This document shows positions 52,536 to 62,600 of a stretch of DNA of 64,000 nt, piece after piece (position 1 is the first letter of the stretch; each line of letters opens with the position of its first letter). Made by a program: the position numbers and the translations under genes. The DNA lies in NCBI RefSeq assembly GCF_009193295.2, contig NZ_CP059973.1, positions 5,270,001 through 5,334,000 on the forward strand, in the 5' to 3' direction. Under the pieces are notes generated by a model. It was not told the DNA's origin, did not search any database, and worked only from the letters and a program-made list of their open reading frames with translations. This DNA is from Bacteroides luhongzhouii. GTDB taxonomy: Bacteria; Bacteroidota; Bacteroidia; Bacteroidales; Bacteroidaceae.

Positions 52536-53360
52536 TTAGTTCTTATTTTTTCGTCCTGCCATTCCTTGCGTGATACGGTCTAAGATGATAGCTAAAATAA
52601 CCACTGCTATACCACCTTCAAACCCAAGTCCGATTTTCATTTGGGTAATACCTTTCAACACAATTTCTCCCAGACCACCGGCAGCAATCATGGCAGCAAT
52701 TACCACCATAGAAAGCGACATCATTATTGTCTGGTTGACACCAGTCAGGATGGTGGGCAACGCCAAAGGAAGCTGCACTTTATACAATAACTGCCAACGG
52801 GTAGCCCCGAACGAACGGGAAGCTTCCACTACATTTTTAGGGACCTGCCGTATTCCCAATCCGGTAAGGCGGACTACAGGAGGCATAGCAAAGATAATGG
52901 TGGCAAACACTCCCGGCACTGCTCCCAATCCGAAAAACAAAACGGCAGGAATCAGATAAACAAAAGCAGGCATCGTCTGCATCAAATCGAGAATAGGACG
53001 GAGTATTTTCTCTGCACGCGGACTGTTTGCCGTCCACACTCCTAAAGGTACACCAACAATCAGGGCCAGGCAGGTAGATGAAAAAACGAGAGCCAGGGTT
53101 TGCATAGTAGCCTCCCAAAATCCCATTCCATAGATTAGTAATAATCCCAATGCGGTGAAAATTGCCGTACCACGTCCTGCTTTCATCCATGCGAGTGCAG
53201 CAAGTACCAGGATGGTTATATAAAAAGGTATTCCGAAAAGTATGTGTTGGAATCCTATAATAAAACTACCGATGCCCGCATTCACGGCATCAAAGAAAGT
53301 GGAAAAATGTACCATCATCCAATTGATGGCCATCTCTATATATTGTCCTATATTTATCAT
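52536..53360 (-). CDS. Glycine-betaine-type ABC transporter permease
   Basis: The inner-membrane permease of the betaine importer (OpuAB/ProW family) has 274 residues and six or seven hydrophobic segments. The N-terminal part IEMAINWMMVHFSTFFDAVN is followed by a permease core with MQTMPAFVYLIPAVLFFGLG and the ATPase-contact loop EASRSFGATRWQLLYKVQLP (EAA motif). It starts 4 nt inside the ATPase gene end (overlap), so the two are co-translated. Confidence 0.92.
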   Translation of the reverse strand: MINIGQYIEMAINWMMVHFSTFFDAVNAGIGSFIIGFQHILFGIPFYITILVLAALAWMKAGRGTAIFTALGLLLIYGMGFWEATMQTLALVFSSTCLALIVGVPLGVWTANSPRAEKILRPILDLMQTMPAFVYLIPAVLFFGLGAVPGVFATIIFAMPPVVRLTGLGIRQVPKNVVEASRSFGATRWQLLYKVQLPLALPTILTGVNQTIMMSLSMVVIAAMIAAGGLGEIVLKGITQMKIGLGFEGGIAVVILAIILDRITQGMAGRKNKN

Positions 53361-54583
53361 AGATCTATTGCGTTTTGAATTATTTCGTTTATTTCTTCTT
53401 TATCTTTCCCGGTCACTTCGATGATTAAGGAGGAAAGCGGAATTGTTCCTAAAAACTCGCGCGTCTCATCAATCACCCATACCGGCGAATTAGTCTTTGT
53501 CATTAAAGGAAGTATATCCTCCAACACTGTATCCTCCAACACAGAATGTACTTCTGTACGCACAATCGTTTCAATGGATTTTTCCTGCCTGCTACGTAAC
53601 TTAAGCAGGTCGTTCAGACGTACTTCTCCGACCAGTTTATCATCGGCGTCTATTACAGGTAATACAGTAATATTCTTCGCACGCATCTTACGAATCAATA
53701 CTTCGGGACCTTCTTTCTTCAGACGGGCCACCAGCGGTTTGTCAATCATTAAAGAAGAAGCGGTGATAATTTTACTCCTGTCCACGTTTTCAACAAAACG
53801 GGCTACATACTCGTTAGCCGGTTCAGTCAGTATTTCTTCTGACGTACCTACCTGCACCACCTCTCCATCTTTCATAATGGCAATACGGTCGCCCAGTTTA
53901 ATCGCTTCACTCAAGTCATGGGTAATAAAGACAATTGTTTTTTTCATCTTCGACTGCAAAGCCAGCAGTTCATCTTGCATTTGCACACGAATTAGAGGAT
54001 CGAGAGCAGAAAAGGCCTCATCCATTAGAAGTACTTCGGGATTATTAGCCAAGGCACGGGCCAGTCCGACACGTTGTTGCATCCCACCGGAAAGCTCACC
54101 CACCATCTGATTTTCATATCCTTTCAATCCGACAAGCATCATGCTTTCCATAGCTTTCTTCTCACGTTCCTCTTTCTTCACTCCCTGAAGTTCGAGACCG
54201 AATGCAATATTGCTCAATACGGAACGGTGAGGCAACAGACCGAAATTCTGGAAAACCATCGCCAGCTCTTTCCGGCGAACCTGCAATAATTCTTTTTCGG
54301 ATATTTTAGATATATCTACTCCGTTTACAAGCACTTGCCCGGCAGTAGGACGTATCAGACGATTGATACAACGCAGCAATGTTGATTTTCCACTTCCCGA
54401 GAGTCCCATTATCACAAAAAACTCTCCTTCATTAATTGAAAGATTGGCATCTTTCACTCCTACCGTACAACCGGTATCTTTCAGAATTTCCTCTTTACTC
54501 TTATCTTTTTTCAACATCTTGAGGGCTTTCTGCTTCTCGTTTCCAAAGATAAGGTACAAATCCTTTATTTCTATTTTACTCAT
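53357..54583 (-). CDS. Glycine-betaine-type ABC transporter ATPase with CBS domains
   Basis: This ProV/OpuAA-family ATPase has 408 residues. Walker A is [15 protein letters not shown]-loop FQNFGLLPHRSVLSNIAFG, signature LSGGMQQRVGLARAL, Walker B VLLMDEAFSALDPLIR and the H-loop FITHDLSEAIK. Two CBS domains follow (about 275-390). In OpuA these sense ionic strength and gate transport, so the importer is likely osmoregulated at the protein level too. The N-terminal about 50 residues (YLIFGNEKQKALKMLKKDKS) are typical of this subfamily. First gene of the operon, downstream of a long leader. Confidence 0.93.
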   Translation of the reverse strand: MSKIEIKDLYLIFGNEKQKALKMLKKDKSKEEILKDTGCTVGVKDANLSINEGEFFVIMGLSGSGKSTLLRCINRLIRPTAGQVLVNGVDISKISEKELLQVRRKELAMVFQNFGLLPHRSVLSNIAFGLELQGVKKEEREKKAMESMMLVGLKGYENQMVGELSGGMQQRVGLARALANNPEVLLMDEAFSALDPLIRVQMQDELLALQSKMKKTIVFITHDLSEAIKLGDRIAIMKDGEVVQVGTSEEILTEPANEYVARFVENVDRSKIITASSLMIDKPLVARLKKEGPEVLIRKMRAKNITVLPVIDADDKLVGEVRLNDLLKLRSRQEKSIETIVRTEVHSVLEDTVLEDILPLMTKTNSPVWVIDETREFLGTIPLSSLIIEVTGKDKEEINEIIQNAIDL

Positions 54584-54681
54584 ATAATATATTGGTTTAG
54601 ATTATAATAGTTGTTTTGTTTTCAACTGCCGCGTTCCTCATTCTCACTTACGATAAACAAGTTGAATGTTCGCATGGTTCA

Positions 54682-54704
54682 GTCATGTCACATGACAACA
54701 TGAC
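54682..54704. promoter_or_regulatory. Repeated GTCATGT/ACATGAC palindrome in the betaine-operon leader
   Basis: GTCATGT-C-ACATGAC (54682-54696) is a perfect 7-bp inverted repeat and a third ACATGAC half-site lies at 54698-54704. It is about 100 nt before the ATPase ATG within the transcribed leader; it may be a protein-binding site or a hairpin. Confidence 0.5.
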
Positions 54705-54847
54705 GATCCGACGTTTTTTAAATGGTTAAAAAAAACAGACTGAGTAGTTTAAAAGGAAGAGAATTTGATAAGATTATCCTCTCAATGAACAGTAGAAAAC
54801 AGTATTTTCATAAATAAATAACAGTCTGTTCTTGCATATTGTTGGTA

Positions 54848-54879
54848 CAAAGGTAAGGAAAACAGATTAAATATACAAA
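54848..54879 (-). promoter_or_regulatory. Bacteroides promoter of the betaine operon
   Basis: On the minus strand TTTG (54876-54879), a 20-nt spacer and TACCTTTG (54848-54855) match the consensus. The start site near 54841 gives a leader of about 255 nt. Confidence 0.7.
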
Positions 54880-54881
54880 TT

Positions 54882-55220
54882 TTATTCAGATACAGAGTAA
54901 TTCCAAAGATGCTTTTTCAGGTCTACACACCCATTTTGCTTAAAAGAGATCCCTTCTTCCAACAAGAGTTGCTTTTGCTCTGTCCAACCGGGAACAAGAC
55001 GTCCCGACGCATTGACAACCCGGTGACAAGGCGCAGATAAATCATCCGGAACCTGTTTCAAAGCACGCCCCACCATACGGGAACATTGAGGCATTCCCAA
55101 CAATGCGGCAATTCCCCCATAGGTAGAAACTTTACCTACCGGAATTTCCCGAACAACCTGATATACCTCTTGACAAAAGGATGCGGAGAGACTCGCCTTA
55201 TCTACTTTATAATCTTTCAT
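54882..55220 (-). CDS. Methylated-DNA--protein-cysteine methyltransferase family (MGMT-like)
   Basis: This 112-residue protein covers only the DNA-binding/active-site domain of the O6-alkylguanine-DNA alkyltransferase family. Arg-finger region MVGRALKQVP and the active site PCHRVV with acceptor Cys65 are present, so it is catalytically intact rather than an alkyltransferase-like (ATL) protein, which would have Trp instead of Cys. The N-terminal domain of E. coli Ogt/Ada is absent. The ATG at 55220 is chosen; the 19 extra codons to 55277 are unlike the family. Its stop is close to the betaine promoter. Confidence 0.82.
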   Translation of the reverse strand: MKDYKVDKASLSASFCQEVYQVVREIPVGKVSTYGGIAALLGMPQCSRMVGRALKQVPDDLSAPCHRVVNASGRLVPGWTEQKQLLLEEGISFKQNGCVDLKKHLWNYSVSE

Positions 55221-55337
55221 TGCCTGGACTTCACTTATTTCACTCCCAAAGCTAGATAAAAAGAAGAGAATTTGCAAATAATAAGATCACCACAAACAAA
55301 ATATGCAACTTTACTTGCTTTTTATACAAATAATATC

Positions 55338-55345
55338 GACCTTTG
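55338..55345 (+). promoter_or_regulatory. Possible -7 element of the LruC-protein gene
   Basis: GACCTTTG is one mismatch from TAnnTTTG; CTTG lies 20 nt upstream (55314-55317). It would give a leader of about 40 nt. Confidence 0.4.
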
Positions 55346-55390
55346 CAGTCATATAAGCAACCTATTATTAACAAAACAAGCACTGCTGTT

Positions 55391-56689
55391 ATGAAAAAGG
55401 AAACAATTCTATTCACTTCTTGTTTGTTTGGAGCCTTCGCTTTCAGCTCCTGTGAGAAGAACCTTTATGATGAAAACAAACAACCTGAAAAAGAAATTCA
55501 AGTAAAAGACCTGGATATACCCGCAGGTTTTCAGTGGAAATTAACTCAAGTAGCCGCAGGAACAGTAGCTGCTACTACCCCCACTATGGTTTCCTTCTTT
55601 TTGGATGAAGCATGTAGTAAAGAAGAGAAAATAGCCGACATTCCTGTAGATACAGAAATTTCAAGTCTCCCTTTGAGCATCCCAACCTACGTAAATACAT
55701 TGTATGCCCAGTACAAAACCGGCACCAATGAAACAAAAAAAGTGGCCATACCTGTAAATGCAGATAGAAGTTTCTCACTGAACATTGCTAATGATGCCAA
55801 ATCCAAATCTAACACCACCCGGTCAATCACTCGTGGGCATGATATAGAAGATGACATCCAATTGGCAAAAGGAGTCATTTTTCATCCCAAAGATGGTTGG
55901 GGAACAATCATGTTTGAAGACCAATTCCCATCATTAGGAGATTATGACTTTAATGATTTTGTAGTCAATTATAAGGTGCAGTTCCAAGGTATTAAAAAGG
56001 TTGACAAAAAATACACTGCGCAGTATATACAAATAGGATTACGTCTAAAAGCTATTGGAGGAATATTCCCTTATTCTCCATATTTAAGACTGAAAGAAAT
56101 AGACTCCGACGAAGTGGAAAATATTGAGGTTTATGAAACTAAAAATATGAATCCTGCGGTTGACGGAGTAGAACTTGTCCCCAACAAGCATCTTATCATT
56201 GATTACAGCCCTTTAATTAAGAATCTGGCTAAACCTGCAGGCAGCCAATATTATAATACAGAAAAGAGTGCTTTGGTAACAACAAGTGATTTACCGGAGA
56301 TCAATATTCTGATCACCCTAAAGAAGAGAAAAGAAGTAAAGGAAATATTAGAAGGCGATGAATTCGACTTATATTTAAAACGTAATGATAGCGGAACAGA
56401 GATCCATATGAATGGTATTGAACCGATAACTTACCAATATCCATTCAATGATAAAAACCTGCTACCGGTATATACAAACGGGGACGAAGAAGATGATAAC
56501 TACTATTTTAGTGCAGGACGCCTGATTTGGGGATTAAGAGTACCGGGCAACGCAGCGCATGCTATTGAAAAAGCTAATTTCTTGGAAGCCTATAAAGGAT
56601 TCGCGAAATGGGCGCAAAGTAATGGCAAAAACGAACAGAACTGGTATAATCAAGGAAACGCAGATAAAAGTTTGTTGATTCAGAACTAA
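55391..56689 (+). CDS. LruC-domain (DUF4842-type) surface lipoprotein
   Basis: This 432-residue secreted lipoprotein has lipobox FSSC (Cys21). The N-terminal about 130 residues are strand-rich with Thr and Ala. A LruC-type domain follows, with the acidic signature MFEDQFPSLGDYDFNDFVVN (probable Ca2+ site), VNYKVQFQGIKKV, YIQIGLRLKAIGG, and the C-terminal end FSAGRLIWGLRVPGNAAH-IE with FLEAYKGFAKWAQSN. LruC proteins occur widely in Bacteroides and other Bacteroidetes, often with adhesion or sugar-related roles that are not proven. Single gene, flanked by a bidirectional terminator. Confidence 0.85.
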   Translation: MKKETILFTSCLFGAFAFSSCEKNLYDENKQPEKEIQVKDLDIPAGFQWKLTQVAAGTVAATTPTMVSFFLDEACSKEEKIADIPVDTEISSLPLSIPTYVNTLYAQYKTGTNETKKVAIPVNADRSFSLNIANDAKSKSNTTRSITRGHDIEDDIQLAKGVIFHPKDGWGTIMFEDQFPSLGDYDFNDFVVNYKVQFQGIKKVDKKYTAQYIQIGLRLKAIGGIFPYSPYLRLKEIDSDEVENIEVYETKNMNPAVDGVELVPNKHLIIDYSPLIKNLAKPAGSQYYNTEKSALVTTSDLPEINILITLKKRKEVKEILEGDEFDLYLKRNDSGTEIHMNGIEPITYQYPFNDKNLLPVYTNGDEEDDNYYFSAGRLIWGLRVPGNAAHAIEKANFLEAYKGFAKWAQSNGKNEQNWYNQGNADKSLLIQN

Positions 56690-56700
56690 CACATATAAAT

Positions 56701-56745
56701 AAATCCCGGTAAACATTGAAAATTCAAGTTACCGGGATTTATTGT
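56701..56745. terminator. Bidirectional terminator between convergent genes
   Basis: AAATCCCGGTAA / TTACCGGGATTT, T- and A-rich flanks. Serves the LruC gene (+) and the HTCS gene (-). Confidence 0.8.
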
Positions 56746-56769
56746 ATTCTGACGTGAATAGTTTTGATT

Positions 56770-59604
56770 CTATCCTTTCCTCTTCAACAAATCTGTCGGA
56801 CTCTCGCCAAACTGTTCTTTATAGCATTTGGTAAAATAAGAAGGAGAGCTGAAACCGACTTCATAACCAACCTCTGCCACTGTCATATCCGACGAAGCAA
56901 GCAGGGAAGCCGCTTTCTTCAAGCGGGCGATGCGAAGCAATTCATTCGGAGAATAATTAGTCAGGGATTTTATTTTGCGATAGAGCTGCACACGACTTAA
57001 TCCCATATCCTTACCCAAATCTTCTACATTCAAATTTGAATCTCCCATCTTTGCTTCAATCAAAGCCTTGAATTTTTCCACAAAGTCTTTATCCATATCA
57101 CAGACATCCTCTTTCGCCAATGTTTGTCCGTCGCCAAAAAACTGTTTCAGGCGGCGATGTGAATCTATCAGATTACGAACGCGTGCCAACAGCAATTGCG
57201 AACTGAAGGGCTTGGAGATATAAGAATCCGCACCTCCGTCATATCCCTGAATCCGTTGTTCATCCAAAGAACAAGCTGTCAATAGGATGACAGGGATATG
57301 GCAGGTTTGCAGTTCGCTTTTCAGACGACGGCAACACTCTATTCCATCAATACCGGGCATCATCACATCAGAGATTATCAAGTCCGGGACATATTTCATT
57401 GCTTTGCGGATGCCCTCCGAACCGTCTGCAGCTTCAATAACAGTATAATCGGTATGGAGTAATCCGCGTACATACAAGCGAATATCCGCATTATCATCAA
57501 TTACCAAAACGGAAGGCTTGGAAGAATCATAGCCTTTTTCCAGTTCCTCTTCTTCGACAGCTAAAGTTTCATTCAGGTTGGAAGAGCCGGGAGAAGCAGG
57601 ACTTAAAGGAACTGCAGAGACTGATGATATCAGAGAATCTTCAGCCAGAATAGTCTCACAAGTATGTACCGGTAAATCAACAGTAAAGACAGTGCCCTGC
57701 TTTTCGTCACTTTCCACAGAAATTGTACCTTTATGCAATTCAACGAAAGCTTTGACCAATGCAAGCCCGATTCCCGAACCGGCATGGTGCATGTCTATTT
57801 TATAAAAACGATCGAAAATGCTCCGGATATGTTCGGCGGAAATCATTGAACCGGTATTGGCTACAGTAAAACGAATCCAGCGAGTTTCCTCTTTCGTCAA
57901 GGAAGACAAACGAACCGTTATCTTTCCATTTTCCGGAGTGAACTTGAACGCGTTGGAAAGAAGATTAAAATAGATACGTTCCAACTTTTCCATATCTGCC
58001 AATGTATGGTAATCCGTATCCGGCATATTATCAAAAGAGAAATGAATATGTTTCTTCCGGGCGGCTGCAAGGAATGATTCGTTCCAACCCTCAAAAGAAG
58101 AAAGAACATCTACCTGAACAGGTGTATATTCCATCTTACCGTTCTCGTATTTACGGAAATCCAGAATCTGATTGACAAGACGCAAAAGGATATTCACGTT
58201 TCGTTGAATCAGCATCAACATTCGATGCTGATCTCCACTTAGTGTATGATCGGCCAATAAATGTTCTACCGGATCGGCAACCAATGTCAGCGGAGTACGG
58301 AAATCGTGAGATATATTTGTGAAGAAAACCAGTTTGGCATGCGTTGCCTCTTCCAGTTGATGAGAAAGCTGGATGAGCTGATCCCGCTGTTCTTCCAGTT
58401 TATCCCGCTGTTCTTCTAATTGGTCACGTTGTTCCTCTAACTTGTCCCGTTGCTCTTCCAGCTGTTTCTTCTGCCCGGAAAGTTCCTTATTCAAACGATT
58501 TTTAGCACGGAGAGATTTATAGACTACCAATAATAAGCCTGCCACCAATAGAAGAATGGCCAAACCTCCATACATCACCACCTGCTGTGTAGCAACGCGA
58601 GACAAATATCCGCTGATACGTCCGTTCAATGTTTCAATCTTCTGATCCAGTTCCGAGATATGAGTCGTCTGCAGTTGCATGACATGCGCATTCGTACGGT
58701 CAACCACCGCAGTGTTCATGACCGTTTCCCGGGGATAAGGCTTTTTCTCAAGGATATTCATTGCCAGTTGCATCACTTTGTCGCCATTGGTAGGATAAAT
58801 AAAAGTAGCATTCAACACACTGTCAAGCACCATTTCCAATCCGTTGCCTTTGCCGGGAAGAGCATCAATACCGACAAAAATCATTTCCTTCTCCCGTCCC
58901 ACTTTCTTTGCAGCCTGATAAGCTCCCGGAGCGATACGGTCATTATGCGCATACACGGCATCTATCTTCGGATGCCGACGGAGCATACTATCCATTTCCA
59001 CTTCCGCCGGTTCACGCTCCCACGCAGCATCCGCTTTATCAATCAGTTTGATATCCGGAAAGTTACTGATAGCAGCCATAAATCCCTGATGGCGTTCCAT
59101 GGCTGGAGTTGAGCCACCCAGTCCGGTAAGTTCCACCACATTCCCTTTTCCTTTCAGGCTTGACGCAATATAATTACCTACCGCACGTCCTATTTCATAA
59201 TTGTCGGCACCGATATAGGCAGTATATTTATCAGAAAGAATCTTCCGGTCTACCAAGATGACAGGTATTCCCTTTTGATAGGCTTCCTCTACAATCGGAG
59301 TCATGGGGGCCGCTTCGTTGGCAGAGATAATCAATAAGTCAACCCCTTCATCTATAAAATAATGAACGTCTTCCGCCTGTTTGCGATTATCATCCGCAGC
59401 CGACCGGATTTCAACCGATACTCCATCGTAAAACATTGCTTCACGAAGAATCTCATCATTCATCTTATGCCGCCAGGAGTCATCACTACATTGCGCCACC
59501 CCGATACGGAAACGCGGTGCATCCTGCCGACAAGCCGTCATGCCAAGAAAACAAAGCAAGACCGCTATCCACTTTGTATACCTCATCGCTCTAATCATTC
59601 TCAT
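56770..59604 (-). CDS. Hybrid two-component system with sugar-binding-protein-like sensor
   Basis: The sensor is a periplasmic-binding-protein fold instead of a propeller. From the ATG at 59604 (944 residues): an N-terminal membrane/lipobox segment (WIAVLLCFLGMTAC), a Peripla_BP domain (about 32-310; RFRIGVAQCSDDSWRHKMND, GVDLLIISANEAAPMTPIVE, VIPVILVDR-type motifs, VYAHNDRIAPGAYQAA, IFVGIDALPGKGN), a helix and a transmembrane segment (about 343-362), and a heptad coiled coil of LEEQRDK/Q units. Then come a kinase with His433 (NISHDFRTPLTLV), a receiver with Asp746 (LIISDVMMPGIDG) and an AraC-type C-terminus (about 850-940). The architecture is that of the fructose-sensing HTCS of B. thetaiotaomicron (BT1754-like; inference). 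The ATGA overlap with the upstream gene supports the 59604 start. Confidence 0.9.
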   Translation of the reverse strand: MRMIRAMRYTKWIAVLLCFLGMTACRQDAPRFRIGVAQCSDDSWRHKMNDEILREAMFYDGVSVEIRSAADDNRKQAEDVHYFIDEGVDLLIISANEAAPMTPIVEEAYQKGIPVILVDRKILSDKYTAYIGADNYEIGRAVGNYIASSLKGKGNVVELTGLGGSTPAMERHQGFMAAISNFPDIKLIDKADAAWEREPAEVEMDSMLRRHPKIDAVYAHNDRIAPGAYQAAKKVGREKEMIFVGIDALPGKGNGLEMVLDSVLNATFIYPTNGDKVMQLAMNILEKKPYPRETVMNTAVVDRTNAHVMQLQTTHISELDQKIETLNGRISGYLSRVATQQVVMYGGLAILLLVAGLLLVVYKSLRAKNRLNKELSGQKKQLEEQRDKLEEQRDQLEEQRDKLEEQRDQLIQLSHQLEEATHAKLVFFTNISHDFRTPLTLVADPVEHLLADHTLSGDQHRMLMLIQRNVNILLRLVNQILDFRKYENGKMEYTPVQVDVLSSFEGWNESFLAAARKKHIHFSFDNMPDTDYHTLADMEKLERIYFNLLSNAFKFTPENGKITVRLSSLTKEETRWIRFTVANTGSMISAEHIRSIFDRFYKIDMHHAGSGIGLALVKAFVELHKGTISVESDEKQGTVFTVDLPVHTCETILAEDSLISSVSAVPLSPASPGSSNLNETLAVEEEELEKGYDSSKPSVLVIDDNADIRLYVRGLLHTDYTVIEAADGSEGIRKAMKYVPDLIISDVMMPGIDGIECCRRLKSELQTCHIPVILLTACSLDEQRIQGYDGGADSYISKPFSSQLLLARVRNLIDSHRRLKQFFGDGQTLAKEDVCDMDKDFVEKFKALIEAKMGDSNLNVEDLGKDMGLSRVQLYRKIKSLTNYSPNELLRIARLKKAASLLASSDMTVAEVGYEVGFSSPSYFTKCYKEQFGESPTDLLKRKG

Positions 59605-62600
59605 TCTTTCGTATTTCTTTCTGTAATCCAAATTTTTCTCCCTTCATTATTAGCATTCACTACCGGGAAATACATCAGCTCCACTTTCACAGGATTCAGC
59701 GTGTATTTTCCTGTAAAGCGTGGAAGCAAAGGGATAGTAAACTGATAAGTACCTACCGGTAATTTTTCGCTAAAGATAACAGTTTTCTCCTTAAAATATT
59801 CACGATATACTTCAGAACAGGAGAAATTAACAGGTTTTGAGGCATAACTGCAACCAGCCGGAACAGGAACTTCGAGCATCACATATTGCGCACCTTCCTG
59901 TTTCACCTGCAAGGTGACCGACAGTGTAACAGGCATACCCGCTACCAGAGAATCTTTCTCCAAGGCCGCCTCTACCTTGAAAGCATCACTTTCGCGAGCA
60001 TCCATCACTCGCTTCGTTGAATAAACACTGTACAATAAAGGCTCCTTACCTGTTTTTGAGATAAACAGACTATCTCCTGCCGTCAATCGGGCATGATAAG
60101 GAAATTCCATAATCCGCTTATTCTCCTTTCCGCTGACGGATACTGACGTCCCTACCCCGTTGCGATCCGCTCCTGTCAGCAAATCAGTCAAAACAGTTGC
60201 TACCGCAGCAGAAGCCTGATAGGTATTCCAACCACGCTCTTTAGTCCGCAGAATATACAGTTGCATATTCTCTTTCAACTTGCACAAAGAAGAATCATTC
60301 TTAATCACCCGGTAAGCAATCAACGTATTAATCATATGATTTCCTTCCCAATAATGAGTGCGACGACCATCGTCACAATAAACGCCTCCCAACATATCCT
60401 TTTTCAGATAATGCCGCACGCTATCACCGACATTGACAGAATCTACCTGTTGTTTGATTTCCCAAAGAAGCAACTTTTCCTTCAAATAAGAAAGAGGACG
60501 ATAATGCTTGTTCCTGCTTGCCAACGAATCTTCCTTCTGTTCCAACTGCCGGACAAATGGTTCCAATAATCTGACAGCTGCAGAATAATCAGCTTCCACC
60601 TTCCAGTCATGCAAGGCATGAAGTATTTCTATATCCTCCAGTTTCATTCCCCGGTAAGGATGTACATGGGCATACTCCACTTTCAATCCATTCAGATTCA
60701 AATGGACAGGATAACCTGCGTCTTTTGCCATCTTCAAAGCCCGTAAGATATGTGCCGACATCCAGAAAGAAGTATTTTCAGAGTTACCCCACCATGACCA
60801 TAACTGATGCTTATTCTGATGATTCGTCAGCCGGCGAATGATAGTCCGGATCGCTTTATCCCCCTTCACCTTCTCGCCTATCCCCTGCATATACTGTTGA
60901 TAGGCCAGTAGACCGATCAGCTTGGAAGCTAATTGCTCGTTACACAAATATCGATATCCGGTCAGGAAATTCACAGATTCCTTATAAATATCCAACTGAT
61001 TGTCCGTGATGCTGACCATCACTTCTTCATCCTCACCGGATTGTATGCTGACTGTCTCCGCATCAGACAAGATACCTAATGTGCCCTGTGCCAATTCTGT
61101 CCCCCGCGGCAATACCGGAATTGTATATTCCTCCCCATCCTTATACCCGTCCTCCCGGGTAAAAAGATAACTGATGGCCACACTGTCAGTATTTGCAGCC
61201 TGCATAGGCAATGTTTCATGAAATCCTTCCGTCAGATTGACTTCCCGCTGTTTCAACGTATCCGTTCCGACACAAAACTGTGTGGTTCCTTCTATACGCC
61301 GTCCATCCAGATAATTACGGATAGTCCCGACCAATGTACTCTGATCTCCTTCCACCAAGAAACGGGGAGTTTTCAGTTCCGCCATCAATGGCTTGTAAGA
61401 GCGAATGGAACGACGGAAAGTTCCTGTCTGCAAACGTCGGTTCATGGCATAAACCACCGTCTCCCATTTCGTCACGTTGTCGGGGAAAGTAGTCTCAAAC
61501 CGGACAGTCCCGGTTTTATCCGTAAACAAACGAGGTTGCCAGAAAGCTACATCGGAGAAATTCCGGCGTAACCCGTTCAGTTGCAGCAGTTCAGTATACA
61601 ACCGATTAGCATCTACTTCCTCCTTCGCTTTCTCTTCCTTATCCTGTCCGTCCAATTCCTCCAAAGGAGTTGTAGCAGAGGAAGACTGATCCACCCTCAC
61701 TCCAGCAATAGACCCCGTCAACGAATGTCTTCTACTCATCCCGTATCCAACCACTACCACTTCATCTAATGCCCGGCTATCTTCCTCCAGCGTAACCAAC
61801 AGGTTCGAACCGGGCATTGCTCTCACCTCTTGCTGCTTAAAGCCGACATAGCTAAACAGCAGTTGTTCCCCTCTCCTGTCACAATCCATTTCGAAATATC
61901 CATCCCAATTAGTTATTGTTCCTTCTGTTGTTCCTTTGATCAACACGCTGCATCCTATCAACGCCTCTCCGGTAGCATCTGTCACATAGCCACAGACTTT
62001 GCCACCATAACTGCGCACGTACTGCGTGATTCTCATCTCCTTATAACTGGGCTGATTCGTACCGATCGTCCCTCTTCCTCCCAACAAAAGCCACCCAGCA
62101 GATAGCGAATCAGCTTCGTGCAAGGGCAGAGACTCCATATTTACGTCCAGATAGCTATATGACTTTACAGGCAAAGCCTCCTGTTTCAGGTATTTCCCGT
62201 TATTATAAAGTAAAATCGCATCATACGTACCGGCAGGAAGTCTGGAATAAATCCGGTTCATGCGCACCAATGTATCCGGATAAATCAATTCACCGGTCGT
62301 ACAATCTTTAAAGAACAGGTTTGCCACTCCGGTAGAATCTTTTTCTTCGGGGAGCCGGAAATTCAACTTCTTATCCGGCAAAGAAAAATAAATCCGGGTA
62401 GGATGCCAACTCTTTCCCTTCCGGAGTTCAGACACCAGGTTACGGAATCTTTCCGGTGATAAATAATAATCATTCAAAGTAGTAATCTTCGCCACAGACG
62501 AAAAATGCAAATACCGCGGACATAGTTCATTGTCCTTATATTTATAGACAACATTTCCATCAAATTCATAAGAGAAACCTCCCTCATGCCGATATAATAC

